Shown here: positions 31,147-38,397 of the stretch, piece by piece
Layout: every line of letters begins with the position of its first letter
Numbering within the stretch: position 1 is the first letter of the stretch
Assembly (NCBI RefSeq): GCF_000160755.1
Contig: NZ_GG668578.1
Span: 223,562-287,561 of the forward strand
Source: Proteus mirabilis ATCC 29906
Lineage (GTDB): Bacteria; Pseudomonadota; Gammaproteobacteria; Enterobacterales; Enterobacteriaceae
Direction: 5' to 3'
Length of the DNA: 64,000 nucleotides
Translations under genes and position numbers: made by a program
The notes under the pieces: model-generated
The model's input: only the letters and a program-made list of their open reading frames with translations
Databases searched by the model: none
What the model was told of the DNA's origin: nothing

Positions 31147-31848
31147 ATGAACAACAACAACGACGAACTCAATAATGCTCTATATCGAGTCGCTTTAGTG
31201 TTAGATAAAGGGCTTGAATCAACAAGAGAACTAGCAGCTGGTTATGTAGAAACAATGGGATTGGGGTTTGATAGATCTGTTAGGAATCTATCGTATTTTT
31301 TTGATGGCTATGAAGATGTCTATGAAAATATAAAATATGAAGATGATAGATTTTTTTTAATGGTCAAGGAAACTTTTAAAGGTAATAACCCAATAAGAGC
31401 AATTATCATAAGATACTTAGAACACCTTTTTACTAATCTGAACGATGATGAAATGAATAATCTTAAAACCCTATTAAGAGGTGTATTCCTTACATCTGGG
31501 GCACTAGTAACAACAGGAGGAGTTCGTGTTTACATAGCCACAGCCGCATCTGAACTTATATATAATACGGTACTAAGAAATGCCATTGCCCACAAGTTAA
31601 TTAGAGGTGGTGGAAATATAGCAATGGCTTTTGTGGGAGGGTATGGCATCATAGAGATGGCTTCTCAAGCAAAGGAAAGATTACGCTATAGCAATCCTAC
31701 TCTGTATTATGACCTTGTTTTAATGAATTTAGAAATGGGGTATTTTATAGTAGAACCAAATATATCAAAATGGTTATATATGATAGGATCTGAAAAGAAA
31801 AGTGTTGATGAAGTTTATCGAGCAATAAATGGATTAATTTATAATTAA
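31147..31848 (+). CDS. Putative type VI pore-forming effector (Ssp6-like by context)
   Basis: 233-residue protein that I do not recognise by motif. The first half is hydrophilic and acidic. The second half has two hydrophobic, Gly/Ala-rich stretches: GVFLTSGALVTTGGVRVYIA (about 117-136) and NIAMAFVGGYGIIEMAS (about 158-174). There is no signal peptide. It is followed 13 bp later by a 63-residue two-helix membrane protein and faces an orphan Hcp gene. That layout (membrane-active effector, small membrane immunity protein, Hcp) resembles Ssp6-type T6SS effectors that form ion-selective pores in enteric bacteria. Function is inference from context, not homology I could verify. Confidence 0.45.
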   Translation: MNNNNDELNNALYRVALVLDKGLESTRELAAGYVETMGLGFDRSVRNLSYFFDGYEDVYENIKYEDDRFFLMVKETFKGNNPIRAIIIRYLEHLFTNLNDDEMNNLKTLLRGVFLTSGALVTTGGVRVYIATAASELIYNTVLRNAIAHKLIRGGGNIAMAFVGGYGIIEMASQAKERLRYSNPTLYYDLVLMNLEMGYFIVEPNISKWLYMIGSEKKSVDEVYRAINGLIYN

Positions 31849-31861
31849 TGGTAATTAAGTG

Positions 31862-32050
31862 ATGAAAAATTTTTTCGTATCGATTCTTGATAGTATCAGA
31901 TATAGCGTAATTGCATTTTTTTTACTGGCTATGTTTAGATTACCTGAATCATCATTTGTCGCAGGGCTATTGTTTTCACTTTTACTACTCCTATATCTAA
32001 AAAAAATATACTATTACCTACGTAAAGCAACTTATAAAATCTTCAAATAA
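31862..32050 (+). CDS. Small two-helix membrane protein, candidate immunity protein
   Basis: 62 residues from ATG 31862 (a GTG lies one codon upstream). Two hydrophobic helices are visible, YSVIAFFLLAMFRL and VAGLLFSLLLLLYLKK, with a very basic C-terminus (YYYLRKATYKIFK). It follows the putative effector by 13 bp in the same direction and overlaps the 3' end of the convergent Hcp gene by 8 bp. Small inner-membrane proteins of this kind protect against pore-forming effectors; here that is inference. No database family recognised. Confidence 0.5.
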   Translation: MKNFFVSILDSIRYSVIAFFLLAMFRLPESSFVAGLLFSLLLLLYLKKIYYYLRKATYKIFK

Positions 32051-32522
32051 TATTTTGCTCGTTTATGGAATATCCACTTGTACCAGCACAAATATGGTTC
32101 CATGAAATAGACTCATATCGTAGTAATATTTTTTCATGGGAGACGATAGAGTATCCGTTAGATGATTCTGGTGAAGATTGTGTAAAATCCACAATAGTTG
32201 CATTACTCAATTTAATTTCAAAATATTTTTCTAAAATACCAAATTGGTTTATCCTGAAAAAGTCAAAATTAGCATCTAATAATTCATTATTAGATATGGC
32301 AACGCCTAATAACGGGGATGACTTATCAATTGGTTTAATGAATAAAACTGGATGGTGGACTGAATTTTGCATCCTGCTTATTGTGTAATTTAAACTTAAA
32401 ACCTGTATTTGATCTTTATGGCCTGTTTGATATCTATTACCAATTGAATCAACTGTAGAACAATTAGCTGATATTAATCCTTGTTTTTTACCTTTTAAGG
32501 TTAAGTATTTTACGTCAGACAT
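32043..32522 (-). CDS. hcp: Orphan Hcp-family type VI secretion tube protein
   Basis: 159 residues from the ATG at 32520-32522, with GGAG at a proper distance; a GTG two codons earlier is the alternative. The family hallmarks are an N-terminal beta strand entry MSDVKYLTLKGKKQG, HKDQIQVLSLNYTISR (family pattern H-x-D-x-I-x-V-L-S), SSPLLGVAISNNELL, and the C-terminal ISWNHICAGTSGYS. Hcp hexamers form the T6SS tube and carry small effectors in their lumen. No other T6SS structural gene is in the window, so it must work with a distant apparatus. Convergent with the putative effector pair. Confidence 0.88.
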   Translation of the reverse strand: MSDVKYLTLKGKKQGLISANCSTVDSIGNRYQTGHKDQIQVLSLNYTISRMQNSVHHPVLFIKPIDKSSPLLGVAISNNELLDANFDFFRINQFGILEKYFEIKLSNATIVDFTQSSPESSNGYSIVSHEKILLRYESISWNHICAGTSGYSINEQNII

Positions 32523-32604
32523 AACCACTCCATTTAATTCAGTCTATAATGATATTAACAGAATAATTTTAAAATTACATTAAAATATCTATCACAGATT
32601 ATCC

Positions 32605-33138
32605 ACTTCCCCTAAAATGAGACAGCTATAATTAGGTTATTGTATAAGTCATGATGAAAAAATCTTTTTCACTGAAACTCGAATCGTTAATTTTTAAAAC
32701 TCGCTGATTTTGGTATGAAAGAAGAAGATATTTGTCGCGAAAACGGGATCAGTAATGCCTGTTACTATAATTGGAAATCAAAGTATGGTGGTATGGAAGC
32801 CAATGATGTTAAATGATTAAAAGATCTTGATGAGGAAAATGCCAAACTTAAAAAGATGTTTGTAGCAGTTAGCCTTGAACATTATGCAATGAAGGATCTT
32901 TTTGTAAAAAAGGGTTGGTAGTAGCTAAGAAGAAGTTCTGCGCTCAATCATTAAATAATGCAGGCTTATCAGTCAGTAAAGCTTGTCAGTTGACATTGCT
33001 ATCTCGCTCAGCATTCTACCGCCAACCTATCAATTGTCTTAAAAAAGGCAGTGTGGTGAGCGATGCAATTCAATCAGTTTTAGCTAAATCGCCACAATCA
33101 AGATTTTGGAGCGCACAGAGTCAAATTTAATGATCTAA
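32605..33138 (+). mobile_element. Degenerate IS3-family insertion sequence
   Basis: The orfA remnant starts near ATG 32651. After an early frameshift it reads GMKEEDICRENGISNACYYNWKSKYGGMEANDVK, an in-frame stop, then LKDLDEENAKLKKMF..SLEHYAMKDL, stopping at 32921. The orfB start overlaps at 32915 (VVAKKKFCAQSLNNAGLSVSKACQLTLLSRSAFYRQ) but breaks off at SPQSRFW, where IS3 transposases continue FWK and about 200 more residues with the DDE core. The DDE domain is absent, so the element cannot move by itself. The break coincides with copy 2 of the 36-bp repeat. Boundaries are approximate. Confidence 0.82.
33103..33138 (+). repeat. 36-bp direct repeat, copy 2
   Basis: Matches 30786-30821 at 34 of 36 positions. 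It begins exactly where the transposase orfB loses homology (after RF) and supplies the same terminal residues WSAQSQI and TAA stop as in the mrpJ-like gene. Confidence 0.9.
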
Positions 33139-33400
33139 TATGGAAATCAGTGATTGCTCGTCTTTGTCAGATAGTTAATAAGATTTCCATCTATTCTCTT
33201 TAACACTATGATTTTACTTAGTATTAAAAAGCAAACCTATTGAGTATATTTATCTATCATTTCTTAATAACAAAATTTTTTCTTTTAAAAAAGAGTTAGT
33301 TAATCTTATTTTTATCCTTTCCCACTTCAAATTAAACGATATTTTTCTTACATAAGTTTCTGCTATTTTTGCTATAAATCATGTTAATCTTAATAAGAAT

Positions 33401-33419
33401 AATAACAATTATCATTCAA
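33401..33419. promoter_or_regulatory. Candidate Fur box upstream of iron operon
   Basis: AATAACAATTATCATTCAA, 17 bp before the P19 start codon, matches 12 of 19 positions of the Fur consensus GATAATGATAATCATTATC, with the ATTATCATT core intact. Suggests repression of the downstream iron operon when iron is plentiful. Confidence 0.6.
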
Positions 33420-33435
33420 TATATAAGGATTAAAC

Positions 33436-33993
33436 ATGAACTCTCGTTATGTGCGTGCTCTCACGTTGTTATCATTAATTCCCACTTCTGTCTTCGCTCT
33501 TGAGTATCCCGTAGGTCAACCAATCATTAAAAATGGCATGGAAATTCAAGGTGTCTATCTACAACCTATCACGATGGACACAGAGGAAGGCCATCATGCA
33601 ATGAAGCACCTACCTGCTGATAAAGCTGATATCCATTTAGAAGCAGATATTCATGCTGTTGAAGATAATCCGAATGGTTTTGCTGAAGGTGATTGGATCC
33701 CTTATCTCACTGTTGAATATACCGTGACTAAATTAGATGCACCGGAGAAAAAACAGCAGGGAACTTTTATGGCCATGGTCGCCAGTGATGGTCCTCATTA
33801 TGGTGAAAACCTAAAATTAGATGGCAACGGCCAATATAACGTTACCTATAAAATTTACCCGCCTTCTTACAATAAAGATGTCGTTTTTGGTCGTCATATC
33901 GACAAAGAGACGGGGGTAGCCGCTTGGTTCGAGCCTTTTGAAGTGTCATGGGATTTTAACTATAGCGGTACTGGCCGTAAAGGCAGTTACTAA
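33436..33993 (+). CDS. P19/Tpd-family periplasmic iron transport protein
   Basis: 185 residues with signal peptide MNSRYVRALTLLSLIPTSVFA. YPVGQPIIKNGMEIQGVYLQPITMD, HLEADIHAVEDNPNGFAEGDWIPYLTV and GRHIDKETGV are signatures of the P19/FetP iron-binding family, which binds metal through His, Asp and Met residues and works with FTR1-type permeases. First gene of a five-gene operon behind a Fur-like site. Regulation by iron is inferred. Confidence 0.9.
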   Translation: MNSRYVRALTLLSLIPTSVFALEYPVGQPIIKNGMEIQGVYLQPITMDTEEGHHAMKHLPADKADIHLEADIHAVEDNPNGFAEGDWIPYLTVEYTVTKLDAPEKKQQGTFMAMVASDGPHYGENLKLDGNGQYNVTYKIYPPSYNKDVVFGRHIDKETGVAAWFEPFEVSWDFNYSGTGRKGSY

Positions 33994-34058
33994 TTAGCTT
34001 AATTATTGATAGCCCTGTGTATAGGGCTATCTCCTCTATTTTGTTAAGTGAAATTTCA

Positions 34059-34406
34059 ATGATTAAACATCTCTATCAATACACGCTATTACTGCTATTA
34101 ATGATAGCAAGCTCTACTTTAGCCGCAGAAAAATACACCGTTGAATTAGAAATGAAAGAGGGGGAACTGATCCCTCGAGTTTTAAATGTTCCTGCTAAAA
34201 CTCCTATACGGATCAAAATTCGCAATACTGGTAGTAGCCCCGTTGAATTTGAAAGCACTCAATTACGTAAAGAAAAAGTATTAGCGCCTGGGGCAAGTTC
34301 TGTCGTTGTGATTGCGCCTCTAAAACCTGGACGTTACACCTTCTTTGATGATTTTCATCTGTCTCACCCTCAAGGTGAAATCGTTGCGACTGAAAAGGCT
34401 GAATAA
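34059..34406 (+). CDS. Periplasmic cupredoxin-like domain protein of the iron operon
   Basis: 115 residues from ATG 34059 (an upstream GTG at 34017 has no ribosome site). Signal peptide MIKHLYQYTLLLLLMIASSTLAA. The domain reads VPAKTPIRIKIRNTGSSPVEFES..LRKEKVLAPGASSVVVIAPLKPGRYTFFDDFH, the EfeO/FtrB cupredoxin type. In E. coli EfeO this domain is fused to an M75 domain; here the two are separate genes. Stops 2 bp before the permease start. Confidence 0.85.
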   Translation: MIKHLYQYTLLLLLMIASSTLAAEKYTVELEMKEGELIPRVLNVPAKTPIRIKIRNTGSSPVEFESTQLRKEKVLAPGASSVVVIAPLKPGRYTFFDDFHLSHPQGEIVATEKAE

Positions 34407-34408
34407 AT

Positions 34409-35245
34409 ATGGGACAAGTTCTATTTGTTGTTTGGCGAGAAAGTTTTGAAGCTCTGCTGGTGGTAGGGATCATTTATGCATGGATAAAACGCTCTCCTAC
34501 CCCTAAACAAGGTATGAAATATCTCTGGGGAGGAGTAATAGTAGGAATACTACTCTCTATTCTTTTAGCTCTTAGCATTTATGGGGTATTTAGCTCCTTA
34601 GAAGATATCTGGCAATCTCTGTTTATGGTTATGATGGAAATCATTGCCTGCCTATTAATTGTTCAGATGGTCTATTGGATGAACAAACAAGGTAAATCAC
34701 TAAAAGCCAATATCGAAAACGAATTGACACAAAAAACACAACAACAAAGTGTCTGGGGGATTTTACTGATCATCGCCATTGCCATTGCGAGAGAAGGCAG
34801 CGAAGTGGTTGTTTTCCTATCAAGCCATATTATGGCTCTCACAGCACAAACCGCGTTGTCTTTCTTGATTGAAGTATTCATTGGCCTATTGATAGCGGGA
34901 CTAACTCTATGGTTATTTTTGCTAACATCAAAAATGATTTCTTGGCGTAAATTCTTTGTTATTACCGGATTTTTACTGCTTTTCCTCGCCGTTTCCTTGC
35001 TATTAAAAGCAGTAGAAGAGATAGCTAATCTACTTATTGAAATGGATATTGAATTACCTGACTTTTTGATTTATCCACTATGGGATCTTAGCCATATTCT
35101 GGATGATTCAAGCATTTTTGGTAATTTCTTAGTTTCATTCTTTGCTTATCGCTCACAACCCATCGGTTTAAGTGTTGTTACTTTTATTGTGTTTTGGTTG
35201 GTGGTCGCACTGTTATTTAAACAAGGGGATCGTCATGCCAAATAG
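34409..35245 (+). CDS. FTR1-family iron permease
   Basis: Seven-helix inner-membrane permease, 278 residues. Both REXXE iron-translocation motifs are present: R10-E-S-F-E14 in helix 1 and R128-E-G-S-E132 in helix 4. Starts 2 bp after the cupredoxin gene and overlaps the next gene by about 11 bp. Equivalent to EfeU/FtrC. Imports iron oxidised or delivered by the periplasmic partners. Confidence 0.93.
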   Translation: MGQVLFVVWRESFEALLVVGIIYAWIKRSPTPKQGMKYLWGGVIVGILLSILLALSIYGVFSSLEDIWQSLFMVMMEIIACLLIVQMVYWMNKQGKSLKANIENELTQKTQQQSVWGILLIIAIAIAREGSEVVVFLSSHIMALTAQTALSFLIEVFIGLLIAGLTLWLFLLTSKMISWRKFFVITGFLLLFLAVSLLLKAVEEIANLLIEMDIELPDFLIYPLWDLSHILDDSSIFGNFLVSFFAYRSQPIGLSVVTFIVFWLVVALLFKQGDRHAK

Positions 35246-36158
35246 CGCCCTATTGAAAGGTGATCATATTGTCATCTTGCTATTGATATCGCTATGCTCT
35301 TTTTCTGTTTCTGCAAAAAAAATCATTCAAGGCATTACTCAAGATAGTGAAAATATTGTTGTTGCTAAAGGGGATATTCCCACTCCTGAAAAATTTACAA
35401 CCAATATTCTTAACTATCGGCAGAAAGCTGTTGATCAGTTGACCTTCGTTGAAACTGCATTAAAAAATGTCATTGTTAACAGTGAAAAAAATCAACTGAC
35501 TGATGCCCAACTCGCCTATCAACAAGCGCATTATCACTATGAGGTGATCCGCCCGATTATTGCATTGTTTGGCGCTACTGAACGCCTATTAAATAATCGG
35601 GCTGATTTCTTTCTTGAAAGAGAAAACTCGCCCCGTTTTAGTGGATTTCATTTGGTTGAATATCAACTCTTTAAATTAGAGGATATGCAATCGTCAGCCG
35701 AGTCAGCCAAGGCACTGTTAAGAGGCATTAGTGATCTAAAAAAACGCTTAGCGATTGAAGATATTCCCATTGCTAAATTAGTGCAATCTGCAGGTGATAG
35801 TTTAGAGCTGATTTTAACCGACAAATTAGCCGGTATTGAAAATCAATATGCAAAAAGTGATCTGGGTGATGGGTATGCCAATTTATACGGATCACGCTTA
35901 ATTATTGAGTCGCTATCTAACCATATTCCACTTCAGGAATATCAATCACTACGCAAACAGTATGACACTATTAGCAAACTATTTTTAAAATATCAGCGAG
36001 ATGAAGAACTATTCCAGCCTTTAGATACGCTTTCTGATAGTGAGAAAGCAGTGCTCTTTGCACAAATAACACAATTAGCGGAGCAAGTTGCACAATTACG
36101 TAACGTGCTCAATATTGATGTCTATTATTACTATAAAGAAGCATATGGTGAAAAATAA
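35235..36158 (+). CDS. efeO: EfeO-type M75 (imelysin-like) periplasmic protein
   Basis: 307 residues from ATG 35235, which overlaps the permease stop. Hydrophobic signal HIVILLLISLCSFSVSA. The M75 domain has HYHYEVIRPIIALFG and the HxxE motif in SGFHLVEYQLF. YGSRLIIESLSNHI and the C-terminal helix fit the fold. Lacks the N-terminal cupredoxin of E. coli EfeO, which is the separate gene two positions upstream. Overlaps the peroxidase gene start by 14 bp. Confidence 0.87.
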   Translation: MPNSALLKGDHIVILLLISLCSFSVSAKKIIQGITQDSENIVVAKGDIPTPEKFTTNILNYRQKAVDQLTFVETALKNVIVNSEKNQLTDAQLAYQQAHYHYEVIRPIIALFGATERLLNNRADFFLERENSPRFSGFHLVEYQLFKLEDMQSSAESAKALLRGISDLKKRLAIEDIPIAKLVQSAGDSLELILTDKLAGIENQYAKSDLGDGYANLYGSRLIIESLSNHIPLQEYQSLRKQYDTISKLFLKYQRDEELFQPLDTLSDSEKAVLFAQITQLAEQVAQLRNVLNIDVYYYYKEAYGEK

Positions 36159-37413
36159 AACTCTGTTTAAATCACTTCTCACAATCCCCGTTAACCACCA
36201 TAAACGTACAACGTTAAAATGGTTAGGCGGTAGTTTACTGCTTGCCAGTATGGGCGCAAATGCCATCGAAAAAAACAAGTGTTCACCAACACTTCGTTAT
36301 CAACGTGCTATTAACTACTTAGGAAAACATCAAGCTGGGGTTATCACGCCAGAACAAAAGCATGCTTCATTTATTGCACTTGATTTAACAGTAACAACCC
36401 CTGAGGAAGTAGAAAAAATTTTCCGAACCTTAACACAGCGGATTGCTTTTTTAACACAATCTCGTGAACTTAAAGAAAGTCATAATCCTCACCTTCCCCC
36501 CGCAGGATCCGGTATTCTAGGTAGCCAATTATACCCTGATGAATTAACCATCACAGTGGCGTTAGGGGATAGTTTTTTTGATAATCGGTTTGGTTTTCAA
36601 GCTCATAAACCCAAACGCCTTGAAGCAATGAAACCCTTCCCCAACGATCGCTTAGATCCTAAATGGTGTGGCGGTGATCTGTTACTTCAGCTTTGTGCCA
36701 ATAGTCAAGAAAGTATCATTTATGCATTAAGAGATATTTTAAAATATCTTTCTGGGCAAGTGCATGCACGATGGAAAATAGATGGTTTTCTACCTGCTCG
36801 TGATATTGATAATCAACAAACGCCAATTAATTTATTTGGTTTTAAAGATGGCACAGGTAATGCCCCTGCCACTGACACTCATTTAATGGATGATTTAGTG
36901 TGGATCACCGATAAACAAAATGAACCGCAGTGGTGCTTAGGAGGTAGCTATCAAGCAGTGAGACTTATTCGTTTTGCCTTGGAATTTTGGGATAGAACAC
37001 CTCTTGAAGATCAGGAGAATAACTTTGGTCGTCATCGTGCAACAGGCGCGCCGATAGGAATGAAGCAAGAAATGGACTCACCTGAATTTGCACAAGATCC
37101 TCATGGCGACAGGATACTCTTTGATTCCCATATGAGACGAGCTGAACCCAGAACCCCCGAACGTTATAGCGCCAAACTGCGTCGTCGCAGTTATAGCTAC
37201 TCATTAGGGCTAACACCGTCAGGGCAATTAGATATGGGGCTTGTCTTTGTCTCATTTCAGAATAACCTTAAAAAAGGCTTTATTGATACGCAAAAGCGTT
37301 TAAATGGTGAACCGTTAGAGCGCTATATAAAACCTTTTGGTGGGGGTTATTACTTCGTATTACCCGGCGTCACACAAGCAAGCGATATATTAGCTAAAGG
37401 ACTATTTACTTAA
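36145..37413 (+). CDS. efeB: EfeB-like dye-decolorizing (DyP) heme peroxidase
   Basis: 422 residues from ATG 36145. The N-terminal export signal has KRTTLKWLGGSLLLASMGANA, a KR rather than RR pair, so Tat export is likely but of variant form. The DyP motif GFKDGTGN (GxxDG) and the C-terminal heme-ligand region HMRRAEPR are visible. EfeB releases or oxidises iron in the periplasm for the permease. Last gene of the operon. An upstream in-frame start at 36088 lies in efeO-coding sequence and is rejected. Confidence 0.9.
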   Translation: MVKNKTLFKSLLTIPVNHHKRTTLKWLGGSLLLASMGANAIEKNKCSPTLRYQRAINYLGKHQAGVITPEQKHASFIALDLTVTTPEEVEKIFRTLTQRIAFLTQSRELKESHNPHLPPAGSGILGSQLYPDELTITVALGDSFFDNRFGFQAHKPKRLEAMKPFPNDRLDPKWCGGDLLLQLCANSQESIIYALRDILKYLSGQVHARWKIDGFLPARDIDNQQTPINLFGFKDGTGNAPATDTHLMDDLVWITDKQNEPQWCLGGSYQAVRLIRFALEFWDRTPLEDQENNFGRHRATGAPIGMKQEMDSPEFAQDPHGDRILFDSHMRRAEPRTPERYSAKLRRRSYSYSLGLTPSGQLDMGLVFVSFQNNLKKGFIDTQKRLNGEPLERYIKPFGGGYYFVLPGVTQASDILAKGLFT

Positions 37414-37477
37414 TTTTTGCTATTTTCAAATACGTTTACTTTTCCAGTAAACGTATTTGATAAAAATATTCGCAATA

Positions 37478-38167
37478 TTAAGATAAAACATGGCGAATTT
37501 TTGCTTTTAATGCATTACCTAATTCTATTTGGTTTTCAGGTTTAATAAATCCCATGGTCAATGCGGCTGCGACCATTTCACCTTTCCTATTAAATACAGG
37601 ACATGCAATAGATTGAGCCCCAGGAATACCTTCAGCGGGTTGTTGGCGAATAGCAAAACCTTGTTGATGTATACTGTTTTTTTGCTGTATTGATAAATCA
37701 GCATCAATTTCTAAATGACTAAAGACTGCATAAGTCGCGCCTGCCGCACTCAATTTATGTGGAACGGGTGTATTTGGCAGAAAATCAATATCGACATGTT
37801 TAAAACTACGATTATATCTCACTAAATAGAGCTTCTTACCTTGAGCAATAACAAGTCCTGTTGACATATTATGCTCATCTCTAAATTCACAAAGCCTTTG
37901 ATTAATTTCATCAACTAAAGAGAGGTTTGTGTGTGTTGCCTCAGCTAGCATTATAATTTTGCTACCTAAACAATACTGCCCTCCTTCACTCTCTTGATAG
38001 AGCATGTCACTACGGCAAAGAGACACTAAATATTTATGTAGACGACTTTTTGATAGTGAGCATGCCTTAGCTATCTCAGAAGAGCGTGCAGCACCTCCTT
38101 GAGATGCTAAAAACTCTAAAATAGTCACTGCGATATCAACAGAGTTAACCCCTTGAGAATTCTGCAT
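37478..38167 (-). CDS. IclR-family transcriptional regulator
   Basis: 229 residues: winged helix (SVDIAVTILEFLASQGGAARSSEIAKACSLSKSRLHKYLVSL) and an IclR effector domain (LSAAGATYAVFS, GIPGAQSIACPVFNRKGEMVAAALT). Divergent from the molybdoenzyme operon across about 230 bp, so it likely controls that operon. The effector is unknown. Confidence 0.9.
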   Translation of the reverse strand: MQNSQGVNSVDIAVTILEFLASQGGAARSSEIAKACSLSKSRLHKYLVSLCRSDMLYQESEGGQYCLGSKIIMLAEATHTNLSLVDEINQRLCEFRDEHNMSTGLVIAQGKKLYLVRYNRSFKHVDIDFLPNTPVPHKLSAAGATYAVFSHLEIDADLSIQQKNSIHQQGFAIRQQPAEGIPGAQSIACPVFNRKGEMVAAALTMGFIKPENQIELGNALKAKIRHVLS

Positions 38168-38330
38168 TTATTTCTCCACGCCTAAGCCGTTATTTATCTT
38201 TATTTATGACGATAATTGTTTGTTCTTTTTTTATTCATTTTTATAGTTATTCACACTAAAAATTTTATGAAAAATAAGAATATAAATCATTTTCTGTTGA
38301 TTATCTTCTTTATTTATCCTTGAATGATCT

Positions 38331-38360
38331 AACTCAAGTTTATTATTAATGAACTGAGTT
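38331..38360. promoter_or_regulatory. Inverted repeat upstream of molybdoenzyme operon
   Basis: AACTCAAGTT (38331-38340) and GAACTGAGTT (38351-38360) form a near-perfect dyad 38 bp before the first start codon of the operon. A plausible operator for the divergent IclR regulator; inference only. Confidence 0.4.
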
Positions 38361-38397
38361 TATATATAGTTAACATTGTTATGTGTGAGAATGTCCT

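Noticed and set aside
32065-32388. 107-residue plus-strand frame as a gene
   Set aside because: It is the complement of hcp, whose protein has clear family motifs.
36088-36144. Upstream start for the DyP peroxidase
   Set aside because: It lies inside the M75 protein gene, has no ribosome site, and would mask the export signal.
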